Assembly: GCF_014652915.1 (NCBI RefSeq)
Contig: NZ_BMZS01000004.1
Span: forward strand, 1-64,000
Origin: Thalassobaculum fulvum
GTDB lineage: Bacteria > Pseudomonadota > Alphaproteobacteria > Thalassobaculales > Thalassobaculaceae
Reading direction: 5' to 3'
DNA: 64,000 nucleotides
Shown here: positions 23,249-32,083 of the stretch, one piece after another
How positions within the stretch are numbered: position 1 is the stretch's first letter
Layout: each line of letters opens with the position of its first letter
Translations under genes and position numbers: made by a program
Notes under the pieces: generated by a model
Database searches by the model: none
The model's input: only the letters and a program-made list of their open reading frames with translations
Told to the model about the DNA's origin: nothing

Positions 23249-24151
23249 ATGCCCGCCGACCAGCCGATCATTCCCGTCCCGACCGTCCCGATCCCGGCCG
23301 ACGCCGAAACCCTCGCGGTGCTCGGCCGGATTGCCGACGCCCTCGAGCGGATGGCGCCGCCGCCGCAGGCGGCGTCCGACATCCACGCCGCCGACGGCTT
23401 CATCTGGGACGCCGCCCAGGGCCGGCTCGACCCGGTCAGGAAGATCAACCGCGTGCCGATCGAACTGCTGCGCGGCGTCGAGCTGCAGCGCCAGACCCTG
23501 TACGAGAACACCGAGCGGTTCGCACGCGGACTGCCGGCCAACAACGCCCTGCTGTGGGGCGCCCGCGGCATGGGCAAGTCGTCGCTGGTCAAGGCGGTGC
23601 ACGCCGAGGTCAACGCCAACCACCCCGGCTCGCTGGCGTTGATCGAGATCCACCGCGAGGACCTCGAGACCCTGCCGAAGCTGCTGCAGGTACTGCGCGA
23701 CGCCGACCGTCGCGCCGTCGTGTACTGCGACGACCTGTCGTTCGACCATGCCGACAACAGCTACAAGTCGCTGAAGGCGGTGCTGGAAGGCGGCATCGAG
23801 GGCCGTCCGGAGACCGTGCTGTTCTACGCGACGTCGAACCGCCGCCACCTGATGGCGCGGGACATGATCGAGAACGAGCGCTCGACCGCGATCAACCCGT
23901 CCGAGGCGGTCGAGGAGAAGGTCTCGCTGTCGGACCGCTTCGGGCTCTGGCTCGGCTTCCACAGCTGCGACCAGGACACCTTCTTCGCCATGATCGAGGG
24001 CTACGCCAACGCCTTCGGCATCGACGTCCCGCGCGAGCAGCTGCAGGCCGAGGCCCGGGAATGGCAGGTCACCCGCGGCTCGCGCTCCGGCCGCGTCGCC
24101 TGGCAGTTCATCCAGGACCTGGCCGGCCGGCACGGCAAGCGGGTCGCCTGA
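23249..24151 (+). CDS. DUF815-family AAA+ ATPase
   Basis: A 300-aa predicted ATPase. Walker A is LLWGARGMGKSSLVKA (about residues 118-133), Walker B is RRAVVYCDDLSFD, sensor 1 is TVLFYATSNRRHLMAR, and the C-terminal lid ends GRVAWQFIQDLAGRHGKRVA. The DUF815 family is widespread in alphaproteobacteria but its function is unknown. The start is uncertain: ATG 23249 (MPADQPIIPV) matches the family better, while ATG 23171 would add 26 Arg/Pro-rich residues. It is divergent from yajC and is followed 28 bp later by lrgA. Confidence 0.88.
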   Translation: MPADQPIIPVPTVPIPADAETLAVLGRIADALERMAPPPQAASDIHAADGFIWDAAQGRLDPVRKINRVPIELLRGVELQRQTLYENTERFARGLPANNALLWGARGMGKSSLVKAVHAEVNANHPGSLALIEIHREDLETLPKLLQVLRDADRRAVVYCDDLSFDHADNSYKSLKAVLEGGIEGRPETVLFYATSNRRHLMARDMIENERSTAINPSEAVEEKVSLSDRFGLWLGFHSCDQDTFFAMIEGYANAFGIDVPREQLQAEAREWQVTRGSRSGRVAWQFIQDLAGRHGKRVA

Positions 24152-24179
24152 CGGCCGGCACCGGAACGGAGGGAACGGC

Positions 24180-24551
24180 ATGATCGAGAGCCTGACCCTC
24201 CTCCTGGTCTGCCAGCTCGCCGGCGAGGTGATCGTCGGGCTGTTCCGGCTGCCGATCCCCGGACCGGTCCTCGGCATGGTGTTCCTGTTCGCCGGCCTGC
24301 TGGTCCGCGGCGGGGTTCCGCAGGCGATGCAGACCACGGCCGGCACCCTGCTCTCGCACTTCTCGCTGCTGTTCGTGCCGGCCGGGGTCGGCGTCATGCT
24401 GCACCTCGGGCGGCTCGAGGACGCCTGGCTGGCGATCGGCGTGGCCCTGATCGCCAGCACCCTGGTCGCGGTGGCGGTGACCGCGCTCGCCATGCTGGGG
24501 CTGGAGCGCCTGGCCGGCCGCCGGGGGAGTCCCGAGGGAGGTCCGTCGTGA
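24180..24551 (+). CDS. lrgA: CidA/LrgA family holin-like membrane protein
   Basis: A 123-aa protein with four predicted membrane helices. The family signature LPIPGPVLGMVFLF is near residue 24, and ALLSHFSLLFVPAGVGVM occurs in the form LLSHFSLLFVPAGVGVM. LrgA/CidA proteins act with LrgB/CidB and have been linked to murein hydrolase control and to small carboxylate transport. GGAGGG precedes the ATG. The stop overlaps the lrgB GTG start as GTGA, so the two are translationally coupled. Confidence 0.9.
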   Translation: MIESLTLLLVCQLAGEVIVGLFRLPIPGPVLGMVFLFAGLLVRGGVPQAMQTTAGTLLSHFSLLFVPAGVGVMLHLGRLEDAWLAIGVALIASTLVAVAVTALAMLGLERLAGRRGSPEGGPS

Positions 24552-25264
24552 GACCGGTCGGCGAGCTCTGGGTGTATCTGGCGGCCAACCCGCTGCTGCA
24601 CCTGACCTTGACGCTGCTGGCCTACCTGATCGGCTACCGCATCTACCGCCGGTTCGGCATGAATCCGCTGCTCAACCCGGTGGTGATCGCGATCGTCATC
24701 CTGGTCTCGCTGCTGGTCGCGACCGGGACCTCCTACGAGCGCTTCTTCGAGGGCGCGCAGTTCGTCCACTTCCTGCTCGGGCCGGCGACGGTGGCGCTGG
24801 CGATCCCGCTGTACAACCAGTTCGACCGGGTGCGGAAGTCGGCGGGTCCGCTGCTGGCGGCCGTCGTCCTGGGCTCGCTCGCCGCCTCGCTCAGCGCCGT
24901 CGCGATCGCCGCCCTGCTGGGGGCCGGGCCGGAGATCGTCGCCTCGATCGCGCCGAAATCGGTGACTACCCCGATCGCCATGGGCATCGCCGAGCAGCTC
25001 GGCGGCCTGCCCTCGCTGACCGCCGTGCTGGTAATCCTGACCGGCGTCGCCGGGGCCATGCTCGGGCCGCCGCTGCTCAACCTGCTGCGGGTCCGCGACT
25101 GGCGGGCCCGTGGCCTGGCGATCGGCGTCGCCGCCCATGGCATCGGCACCGCCCGGGCCATGCAGGTCAACGAGGTCGCCGGGGCGTTCTCCGGCCTCGC
25201 CATGGGCCTCAACGCGCTGGCGACCGCGATCCTGCTGCCGCTGGTCTGGTCCTGGCTGTTCTAG
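24548..25264 (+). CDS. lrgB: LrgB/CidB family membrane protein
   Basis: A 238-aa protein with about six or seven helices. The family stretch FLLGPATVALAIPLYNQ is in the first third, PKSVTTPIAMGIAEQLGG is the best-conserved loop, and AAHGIGTARAMQVNEVAGAF is near the C-terminus. It forms a pair with LrgA. The stop overlaps that of the convergent FkbM gene by 4 bp (25261-25264), leaving no room for a terminator between them. Confidence 0.92.
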   Translation: MRPVGELWVYLAANPLLHLTLTLLAYLIGYRIYRRFGMNPLLNPVVIAIVILVSLLVATGTSYERFFEGAQFVHFLLGPATVALAIPLYNQFDRVRKSAGPLLAAVVLGSLAASLSAVAIAALLGAGPEIVASIAPKSVTTPIAMGIAEQLGGLPSLTAVLVILTGVAGAMLGPPLLNLLRVRDWRARGLAIGVAAHGIGTARAMQVNEVAGAFSGLAMGLNALATAILLPLVWSWLF

Positions 25265-26127
25265 ACCGGCCGATCCGGCCGGTCCTTGACGATCCCCGCG
25301 GAGAGTCGCTCGAAATCGGCCCGGTTCTCCACCGGCTGCAGCGACGCGAGGTTTGCCCGATCGAGGGTCTGCAGCCGGTGCTCCGGCACCGACAGCAGCA
25401 TCAGCGTCGAGATCCGGCCATAGTCGTCGATCGGTGCGCCCTTCGGGTTCGGAGTCCGCATGTTGGCGCCGCGAAAGCGCCAGAGCCGATAGCCGGCGGC
25501 CGTAAGCGCGCCGATCGCTGGAGCCACCAGCTGCGGCCGGTCGCACTCCACGCTCAGGATCGGCCGGCACCGCCCGATGGTCCCGGCGGCGCCTCTCAGG
25601 ACCAGGCCCTCGGCGCCCTCGACGTCGACCTTGATGAAGTCGCAGCGGGTCAGCGCCAGACCGTCGACGGTCCTGATCGGAGTCGAGGCCATGCCGCCGT
25701 AGCTCGCGAAAGTGCGGCTGGCGATGCTGAGACTGCCGTAGTTGACCGCACGGCCTATGGGCGGGCTGTGCAGGTCGACGAACTCGCCCTCGCCCTCCGC
25801 GTCGGACAGGATCGCCCGTTCGGCCTCGGCCTGCGACAGGCCGTGCCCCGCCAGATTGCGCTGCAGCAGCGGAAAGATCGAGGGTTGCGGCTCGAAGGCC
25901 AGCACCCGGCCTGTTGGCCCGACCGCCAGCCCCATGGCGATCGAGAAGATTCCGACGTTGGCGCCGATGTCGAGGGCCACGTCCCCGGGTCGCAGCAAGG
26001 CTTGGTAAAGGTCGATCTCGGCGCCGCTGTACTCGCCGGTGACCGCGACCGCCTGGCGGATGTAGTGGTCGGCAGCAGGCAGTTCGAGCCTGCCGAACCG
26101 CCAGTCGAGCGTTACCGTGTCGATCAT
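25261..26127 (-). CDS. FkbM family methyltransferase
   Basis: A 288-aa SAM-dependent methyltransferase of the FkbM type. Motif I is VALDIGANVGIFSIAMGL, then RVLAFEPQPSIFPLLQRN. The FkbM signature DFIKVDVEGAEGLVLRGA is present. FkbM enzymes usually O-methylate sugars or polyketides; the substrate here is unknown. The ATG at 26127 overlaps the stop of the LysM/M23 gene (ATGA), which fixes the start and puts it at the end of the serS-surE-pcm-M23 chain, perhaps acting on an envelope sugar. Confidence 0.88.
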   Translation of the reverse strand: MIDTVTLDWRFGRLELPAADHYIRQAVAVTGEYSGAEIDLYQALLRPGDVALDIGANVGIFSIAMGLAVGPTGRVLAFEPQPSIFPLLQRNLAGHGLSQAEAERAILSDAEGEGEFVDLHSPPIGRAVNYGSLSIASRTFASYGGMASTPIRTVDGLALTRCDFIKVDVEGAEGLVLRGAAGTIGRCRPILSVECDRPQLVAPAIGALTAAGYRLWRFRGANMRTPNPKGAPIDDYGRISTLMLLSVPEHRLQTLDRANLASLQPVENRADFERLSAGIVKDRPDRPV

Positions 26128-27281
26128 CCGGACGGTCCAGCCGGCCTTTCCGGAGCGGCGGACACGCGCGCGGCCCCCAGCTCGTCGCGCGGGTCGACGG
26201 GCCGCGGCCCCTTGCGGATCTCGAAGTGGAGCTGCGGCCGGTCGACGTTGCCGGACTGGCCCACCGTGGCGATCGTCTGGCCGCGTTCGACCCGGTCGCC
26301 GCGCCGGACCAGCAGCTTGTCGGCATGCGCATAGGCGGTCGTCCAGCCGTCGGCGTGCTTGATCAGCAGCAGATTGCCGAACCCGCGCAGCTCGTTGCCG
26401 GCATACACCACGACCCCGTTCTCGGCGGCCCGGACCTTGGTCCCGAGCGGGGCCGCGATGTTGATGCCGTCGTTGTGCAGGCCGCCCTCGCGCGGGCCGA
26501 AGCCGGAGATCACCCTGCCCTGGACCGGCCACAGGAAACGGCCGGACGCCCGGGGCGGCGGGGTGAGCACCGCGGCCCGCGCGGCACTCGAACTCCCGCC
26601 CGACCGGGCGGCGGCCGGCGCCGGCGCCGAGGCGGCCTCGGTCGTCTGTCCCGACGGCCGCGGTGCCGGCAGCGGCGGTCCCTCCGTCCCGGCGGGCCGG
26701 CCGGCGACCGGGAAGTTCAGGGTGCCGCCCTCCGACCACGGTTGCTGAGGGTCGCGCGGCTCGCTCGACGCCCGGCTCGGGGCCGGCGGGGTCCGCGGCG
26801 TGCGGGCGGCGACCAGGCCGCCGTCCGACCCGTCGGTCGCTCCCGGCAGCCGTAGCCGCTGCCCCACCCGGATCTCGTAGGGCGGCCGCAGGTCGTTCAG
26901 GCCCGCAAGCCGCCTGAAGTCGATCCGGTAGTCGCGGGCGATCTCCGACAGGGTGTCGCCGGAGCGCACCACGTGCACCCGTGGGGTCGGCAGGAACAGC
27001 CGGTCGCCGACGTGCAGAAGGTAGGGCGGCGACAGCCGGTTGGTCTCGATGATGGTGCGCGAACTGACCCCGTAACGGCGCGCCAGCGCATAGACCGTGT
27101 CGCCCGGCCGGACCGTGATCACCCCGTCCGGCGGCAGCGCCCGGCCGGCGGCGGTCGACGGCGGGTTGGAGGCCGGGTCCGGGTTGGCCAGCCGCGGCAG
27201 CGACGGGCCCGACCCGCAGGCGGCGAGCGTCAGGCAGAGCAGCAGGCCGGCGGCGGCCAGTCGGAGGGTGGGGCGCAGCAT
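26124..27281 (-). CDS. LysM/M23 lipoprotein, NlpD-like
   Basis: A 385-aa predicted lipoprotein with lipobox LTLAAC near residue 22. Two LysM peptidoglycan-binding domains follow (VITVRPGDTVYALARRYGV and VHVVRSGDTLSEIARDYRI), then a Pro/Ala-rich linker and a C-terminal M23 (LytM) domain. The zinc site looks damaged: LHNDGINI has Asn for the usual Asp, and PQLHFEI has Gln for the first His of HxH. As in NlpD and EnvC, it may therefore activate amidases rather than cut itself; that is inference. The start at 27281 avoids 22 non-signal residues. It lies downstream of pcm in the classic surE-pcm-nlpD order. Confidence 0.9.
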   Translation of the reverse strand: MLRPTLRLAAAGLLLCLTLAACGSGPSLPRLANPDPASNPPSTAAGRALPPDGVITVRPGDTVYALARRYGVSSRTIIETNRLSPPYLLHVGDRLFLPTPRVHVVRSGDTLSEIARDYRIDFRRLAGLNDLRPPYEIRVGQRLRLPGATDGSDGGLVAARTPRTPPAPSRASSEPRDPQQPWSEGGTLNFPVAGRPAGTEGPPLPAPRPSGQTTEAASAPAPAAARSGGSSSAARAAVLTPPPRASGRFLWPVQGRVISGFGPREGGLHNDGINIAAPLGTKVRAAENGVVVYAGNELRGFGNLLLIKHADGWTTAYAHADKLLVRRGDRVERGQTIATVGQSGNVDRPQLHFEIRKGPRPVDPRDELGAARVSAAPERPAGPSG

Positions 27282-27343
27282 GGCGGCAGTGTAAGGGGCG
27301 TCGGACTCGGGCTCAACGCGGCATGGCACGCGAGTCCGCGGGT

Positions 27344-27997
27344 TCATGGCGCTCCGCCGGGCCGGGCCGCTCCGCGGACCAGCGGGACGAACCGGACGTC
27401 CAGGAGCTTCTCCTGCTCGATCGCGTCGCCGCGCCGGCGGAACCGCACCAGGCGCTGCACCTCGCTGGTGTTGCCGATCGGGGCGACCAGGCGCCCGCCC
27501 TCCCCGAGCTGCTCGAGCAGCGCCGCCGGCGGCTCGGAGGCCGCCGCGGTGACGATGATCGCCTCGAACGGCGCCTGCTCGGCCCAGCCCTTCCAGCCGT
27601 CGCCGTGGCGGGTATGCAGGTTGTGGAGCTTGAGCTGGGCGAACCGCCGCTCGGCGGTCTGCAGCAGCTCGGCATGGCGCTCGACGGTGTACACCCGCCG
27701 GGCGATGCGGGCGAGAATCGCGGCCTGGTATCCCGACCCGGTGCCGATCTCCAGGACCTTGGTCCGGTCGGTGAGCTCCAGCGCCTGGGTCATGAAGGCG
27801 ACGATGAACGGCTGGCTGACGGTCTGCCCGGCGGCGATCGGCAGCGCCCGGTCCTCCCAGGCCTGATCCAGGAAGGCCGGATCGACGAACAGCTCGCGCG
27901 GCACCCGCTCGAGCGCGCCGAGGACCGCGCTGCTGGTGATTCCGCGGCCCCGCAGGCTCATGATCAGGCGGATCTTGCGAGCCTCGTCGTAGCTCAA
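27344..27997 (-). CDS. pcm: Protein-L-isoaspartate O-methyltransferase
   Basis: Pcm methylates L-isoaspartyl residues in damaged proteins to start their repair. The SAM motif VLEIGTGSGYQAAILARI and the family region PIAAGQTVSQPFIVAFM are intact, and RVPRELFVDP and VYTVERHAEL also fit. The start is a TTG at 27997 that overlaps the surE stop (TTGA) and gives [13 protein letters not shown], the usual N-terminus; the first ATG would delete it. It contrasts with a second, diverged paralogue at 52863-53519. Confidence 0.95.
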   Translation of the reverse strand: MSYDEARKIRLIMSLRGRGITSSAVLGALERVPRELFVDPAFLDQAWEDRALPIAAGQTVSQPFIVAFMTQALELTDRTKVLEIGTGSGYQAAILARIARRVYTVERHAELLQTAERRFAQLKLHNLHTRHGDGWKGWAEQAPFEAIIVTAAASEPPAALLEQLGEGGRLVAPIGNTSEVQRLVRFRRRGDAIEQEKLLDVRFVPLVRGAARPGGAP

Positions 27998-28782
27998 TGG
28001 AAAGTCCCGGCGAGCTTCGTCAGGGTCGGGTGGTCGGTCATGTTCATGCCGATCGGCGTGACCGCCACCGCATTGGAGTGCACGGCGTTGAGGTCGGTCC
28101 CGGCGACCGTCGGGTCCTCGGTCCGCATGCTGCCGATCCAGTAGTACGGATTGCCGCGCGGGTCGTGCCCGGCGACGATCTGGTCGCCGATCTTGCGGCG
28201 GCCCTGCTCGGCCGCCCGTATGCCGGTCACCCGGTCCGGCGACACGCCCGGGAAGTTGATGTTGATCAGCGAGTTGCGTGGCCAGCCGATGGCGCAGATG
28301 CGGCGGATCAGGTCGGGCGCCAGGGTCTCCGCGGTCTCCCACGGCACCGGCCCGCCGTTCGGATACTCCTGGCTGAGCGCGATCGACGGCACGCCGAGCA
28401 CCGTGCCCTCCATGGCGGCGGCGACGGTGCCGGAATAGGTCACGTCCTCGCCCAGGTTGCCGCCACGGTTGACGCCGGACAGCACCAGGGTCGGCCTGCC
28501 GTCCTTCAGGATCTCGTTGATCGCCAGCAGGACGCAGTCGGTCGGCGTGCCGTCGACCGCGTAGCGCCGGTCCTCGACCCGGCGGATCCGCAGCGGCCGG
28601 CGCAGGGTCAGCGAATGGCCGGCCCCGCTCTGCTCGGTCTCCGGCGCCACCACCCAGACGTCGTCGGTCAGCGCCGCCGCCACCCGCGACAGCACCTTGA
28701 TGCCCGGCGCCTCGATGCCGTCGTCGTTCGACACCAGGATTCGGGCCCCCGAAAGGTCCTTCGGCAGATTCCAGTCGCTCAT
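27994..28782 (-). CDS. surE: 5'/3'-nucleotidase SurE
   Basis: SurE is a survival-protein nucleotidase that removes phosphate from nucleoside monophosphates and short polyphosphates. The metal-binding N-terminus reads [19 protein letters not shown], and the second site is [27 protein letters not shown]. The C-terminus [17 protein letters not shown] is also typical. At 262 aa it is normal length. The ATG at 28782 overlaps the serS stop (ATGA), and the surE stop overlaps the pcm TTG. Confidence 0.96.
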   Translation of the reverse strand: MSDWNLPKDLSGARILVSNDDGIEAPGIKVLSRVAAALTDDVWVVAPETEQSGAGHSLTLRRPLRIRRVEDRRYAVDGTPTDCVLLAINEILKDGRPTLVLSGVNRGGNLGEDVTYSGTVAAAMEGTVLGVPSIALSQEYPNGGPVPWETAETLAPDLIRRICAIGWPRNSLININFPGVSPDRVTGIRAAEQGRRKIGDQIVAGHDPRGNPYYWIGSMRTEDPTVAGTDLNAVHSNAVAVTPIGMNMTDHPTLTKLAGTFH

Positions 28783-30068
28783 CGCACGCGCTCGATCTTC
28801 TCCAGGCCGCGCAGGTAGGGCCGCAGGGCGTCCGGGATCGCAACCGACCCGTCGGCCTCCTGGTAGTTCTCCAGGATCGCAATCAGGGTCCGGCCGACCG
28901 CCAGCCCCGAGCCGTTCAGGGTGTGGACGAACTCGGTCGCCTTCTCGCCCTTGCGGCGGAACCGGGCCTTCATGCGTCGGGCCTGGAAGTCGCCGCACAC
29001 CGAGCACGAGGAGATCTCGCGGTAGCGGCCCTTTCCGTCGTCCTGCCCCGGCAGCCAGACCTCGATGTCGTAGGTCTTGTGGGCCGAGAATCCCATGTCG
29101 CCGGTCGACAGCACCATCACGCGGTACGGCAGGTCGAGGCGCTGCAACACGGTCTCGGCGCAGGTGGTCATGCGCTCGTGCTCCTCGGCCGAGCGGTCCG
29201 GGTGGGCGATCGACACCAGCTCGACCTTGCCGAACTGGTGCTGGCGGATCATGCCGCGGGTGTCGCGCCCGGCCGAGCCCGCTTCCGAGCGGAAGCACGG
29301 CGTGTAGGCCGTGAACCGCAGCGGCAGCTCTTCCTCGTCGAGGATCTGGTCGGCCGCGAGGTTGGTCAGCGGCACCTCGGCAGTCGGAATCAGCCAGAAG
29401 CCGTCGGTGGTCCTGAACTGGTCCTCGGCGAACTTCGGCAGCTGGCCTGTGCCGTACAGGGCCTGGTCGCGCACCAGTACCGGCGGCGACACTTCGGTGT
29501 AGCCGAACTCGCCGGTGTGGATGTCGAGCATGAACGAGGCCAAGGCCCGTTCCAGACGGGCCAGGTCGGCCTTCAGCACGACGAATCGGGCGCCGGACAG
29601 CCGCGCTGCCGCCTCGAAGTCCATAAGCCCGAGACCTTCGCCGATCGCCACGTGGTCGCGGGCCGCGAAGTTCCGCTCGCGCGGCGCGCCGACCTTGCGG
29701 ATCTCGACGTTGGCGTCCTCGTCGGCACCGACCGGCACATCGGGTCCCGGCAGGTTCGGGACGCCGGACAGCAGCTCCTCGACCTCGGCGGCGAGCCGGC
29801 GCTCGTCCTCCTCCAGCCGGGCCATGCGGTCCTTCAGCTCGGACACCTCGGCCATCAGCGCGTCCGCTGACTCGCCGTTGCGCTTGGCGACGCCGATCTG
29901 CTTGGACGCCTCGTTGCGGCGCTGCTGGGCCTGCTGCAGTTCGGTGGTGACCCGCCGCCAGTCGGCGTCACGGGCCAGGATGGCGTCCGCCACGGGGGCG
30001 AGGCCGCGCTTGGCAAGGGCGGCGTCGAAAGCCGCGCCGTCCTCTCTTATGCGTCGGATGTCGTGCAT
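28779..30068 (-). CDS. serS: Serine-tRNA ligase
   Basis: It charges tRNA-Ser and tRNA-Sec. The N-terminal antiparallel coiled coil spans about residues 28-110. The class II catalytic core includes [16 protein letters not shown], motif 2 [21 protein letters not shown] in outline, [16 protein letters not shown] and the C-terminal motif 3 [20 protein letters not shown]. At 429 aa it is normal length. It heads the tightly overlapped serS-surE-pcm-M23-FkbM gene chain, about 108 bp downstream of tatC. Confidence 0.97.
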   Translation of the reverse strand: MHDIRRIREDGAAFDAALAKRGLAPVADAILARDADWRRVTTELQQAQQRRNEASKQIGVAKRNGESADALMAEVSELKDRMARLEEDERRLAAEVEELLSGVPNLPGPDVPVGADEDANVEIRKVGAPRERNFAARDHVAIGEGLGLMDFEAAARLSGARFVVLKADLARLERALASFMLDIHTGEFGYTEVSPPVLVRDQALYGTGQLPKFAEDQFRTTDGFWLIPTAEVPLTNLAADQILDEEELPLRFTAYTPCFRSEAGSAGRDTRGMIRQHQFGKVELVSIAHPDRSAEEHERMTTCAETVLQRLDLPYRVMVLSTGDMGFSAHKTYDIEVWLPGQDDGKGRYREISSCSVCGDFQARRMKARFRRKGEKATEFVHTLNGSGLAVGRTLIAILENYQEADGSVAIPDALRPYLRGLEKIERVR

Positions 30069-30176
30069 GGCCGGGTCGTCGGGTCGCAGTTTCGGTGCCC
30101 GCCCTTATACGTAGGCGCCGGGCCGCGGTCCAGGGAGCGGCGGTCGGGCGTGCCCGCGGCTCTCGCCTCCCGGCTC

Positions 30177-30980
30177 CTACGGCCCTTCGGCCGCCTGCTC
30201 CTGCTCGCGTTTCTTCTCGATGAACTGCGCGCAGATAATGGAGATCTCGTAGAGCAGGATGATCGGCACCGCGAGCATCACCTGGCTGATGACGTCCGGC
30301 GGGGTCAGGATCGCGGCGGCGACGAAGGCGACCACGATCGCGTATTTGCGCTTGGTGCGCAGGCCGTCGACGCTGACGATACCCACCTTGACCAGCAGGA
30401 CCAGCAGCACTGGCAGTTCGAACGCCACGCCGAACGCGAAGATCAGCCGCATGACCAGCGACAGGTACTGGTCGACCTTCGGCTCCAGCACCAGCGGCAG
30501 GTCGCCGTTGCCGCCCGGGTGCTCGAAGCCCAGGAAGAACTGCCAGGCCAGCGGAACCACGATGTAATAGACCATCGCCGCGCCCATCGTGAACAGCACC
30601 GGCGTGGCGACGATGAACGGGATCGCGGCCTTGCGCTCGTGCTTGTACAGCCCCGGCGCCACGAACTTCCAGATCTGCAGCGAGACGATCGGGAACGACA
30701 CGCAGGCCGCGAAGAAGAACCCGACCTTGATGTAGGTGAAGAACGCTTCGTGCAGCGCCGTATAGATCATCCGCCGGCCCTGCTGGCCGGAGGTGATGTC
30801 GGCCAGCGGCTGCACCAGGAACGTGAAGATCGGCTCGGCCAGCCCGTAGCCGACGAAGAAGCAGAGGATGAACGCGACACCGGAAATGACGAGCCGCTGC
30901 CGCAGTTCCACCAGATGGTCGAGAAGCGGCATCTTGCCGCCCTCGAGATCGTCCTCGGGATCGTGGGTGCCCTGGGCCAT
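30177..30980 (-). CDS. tatC: Twin-arginine translocase subunit TatC
   Basis: TatC is the receptor for twin-arginine signal peptides. It begins with the conserved MPLLDHLVELRQRLVISGV (from residue 17), has six membrane helices and a long charged C-terminal tail (IEKKREQEQAAEGP). TPVLFTMGAAMVYYIVVPLAWQFF and FGVAFELPVLLVLLVKVGIV are characteristic, the latter with the FExP element (FELP). It follows tatB by 3 bp in the tatABC operon. Confidence 0.97.
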   Translation of the reverse strand: MAQGTHDPEDDLEGGKMPLLDHLVELRQRLVISGVAFILCFFVGYGLAEPIFTFLVQPLADITSGQQGRRMIYTALHEAFFTYIKVGFFFAACVSFPIVSLQIWKFVAPGLYKHERKAAIPFIVATPVLFTMGAAMVYYIVVPLAWQFFLGFEHPGGNGDLPLVLEPKVDQYLSLVMRLIFAFGVAFELPVLLVLLVKVGIVSVDGLRTKRKYAIVVAFVAAAILTPPDVISQVMLAVPIILLYEISIICAQFIEKKREQEQAAEGP

Positions 30981-30983
30981 CGA

Positions 30984-31676
30984 TCAGGCCTCCCCGGCGT
31001 CGGTCGCGGCTGGCTTGCGGGTCGTCCGCTTCGGCTTGGCGGCCGGCTTCGCCGCGGCATCGCTCGCCTTGGCGGCCGTTCGCCTGGCGGGAGCTTTCGC
31101 CGGCCTGGCATCCCCGTCCGTCTTGGCTGCGGCCTTGCGTGCCGCCGGTTTCGTCGCTGCCGGTTTCGTCGCCGCCGGCTCCGTCGCTGCCGGCTGGTTC
31201 TTCGCCGGAGCCGCCGCTGCCGGCTTCGGCGCCTCGGCCGGCGGCGTCACCGAGTTGTCGGGAACCGGGTTCCGGGCGGCCGCCGCTTCATAGCTGCCGG
31301 CGGCGCTGCCGTCGGAACCGGCGAGCGCCCGGGTATCGCGGCGGGCCTCTTCGATCGCCCCCTCGATCTCGTCGGCACCGGAGGAGTCCCGCGCCTCCTC
31401 GACCGACCGGCGGATCTCTCCATCCGGGTCGACATGCTTCTCGATCGAGGCGCCGATGCCCTCGCGCGAGACCTGCTGGATCGACTTGCGGACATCGTCC
31501 AGTTCGGCCTCGCGGGCCATCTCCTCCAGGCTGCCCTGGAACTCCGAAGCGAGCGAACGCGCCTTGCGGACCCACTGGCCGACCGTCCTGATGACCCTCG
31601 GCAGATCCTTCGGACCGACGACCACGACGGCCACGAGCGCGACCAGGATGAACTCCTGCCAGCCGATATCGAACAT
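30984..31676 (-). CDS. tatB: Twin-arginine translocase subunit TatB
   Basis: TatB bridges TatC-bound substrate and TatA. One N-terminal membrane helix, MFDIGWQEFILVALVAVVVV, is followed by the Gly-Pro hinge (GPKDLPRVIRTVGQWVRKAR) and an amphipathic helix. A long Ala/Lys/Pro-rich tail (about 155-230) of AATKPAATKPAAR-type repeats makes the protein longer (230 aa) than E. coli TatB (171 aa). It lies 59 bp after tatA. Confidence 0.95.
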   Translation of the reverse strand: MFDIGWQEFILVALVAVVVVGPKDLPRVIRTVGQWVRKARSLASEFQGSLEEMAREAELDDVRKSIQQVSREGIGASIEKHVDPDGEIRRSVEEARDSSGADEIEGAIEEARRDTRALAGSDGSAAGSYEAAAARNPVPDNSVTPPAEAPKPAAAAPAKNQPAATEPAATKPAATKPAARKAAAKTDGDARPAKAPARRTAAKASDAAAKPAAKPKRTTRKPAATDAGEA

Positions 31677-31735
31677 CGTGATCCCCGCGCCCGACCGGGC
31701 GCCTCAGGCGAACGAAACGAGCGTGTGACGCCCCC

Positions 31736-31978
31736 TCAGCCCTTCACGGCCTGATCGGACTTGGAGGAAGACTTGGTCGACCCGCTGTCGTCGGTGACCG
31801 AACGGTTGGCCTGCTCGCTCGCCTCGCCCTCGGCTTCGTCGCCCTTCACGCCCTGCTTGAAGCTCTTCAGGCCCTTGCCGAAGTCGCCCATGAGCGCCGA
31901 GATCTTGCCCTTTCCACCGAAAAGCAGAAGCACGACGGCGAGAACCACCAGCCAGTGCCAAATGCTGAAGCTACCCAT
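31736..31978 (-). CDS. tatA: Twin-arginine translocase subunit TatA
   Basis: TatA forms the Tat pore. The 80-aa protein has the N-terminal helix [20 protein letters not shown] and the hinge [33 protein letters not shown] amphipathic segment and a Ser/Lys-rich tail follow. It is the first gene of tatABC, with a promoter 45-74 bases upstream. Confidence 0.96.
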   Translation of the reverse strand: MGSFSIWHWLVVLAVVLLLFGGKGKISALMGDFGKGLKSFKQGVKGDEAEGEASEQANRSVTDDSGSTKSSSKSDQAVKG

Positions 31979-32022
31979 CGTAATGCTCCGAAATCTCGTT
32001 ACGCCCCCGTATGTCGCGGCGG

Positions 32023-32052
32023 ACTATACGCGACCACAGCCGCGCGCCGCAA
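32023..32052 (-). promoter_or_regulatory. Candidate sigma-70 promoter of tatABC
   Basis: On the minus strand TTGCGG (32052-32047) and TATAGT (32028-32023) with an 18-base spacer, in the 105-bp gap between the ABC ATPase gene and tatA. Confidence 0.55.
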
Positions 32053-32083
32053 CGCAAACGCCGTTGCCATCTCATATGGCGAT

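Noticed and set aside
24180-25264. lrgAB as a prophage holin remnant
   Set aside because: No lysis, tail or integrase genes are nearby, and LrgA/LrgB are ordinary chromosomal proteins.
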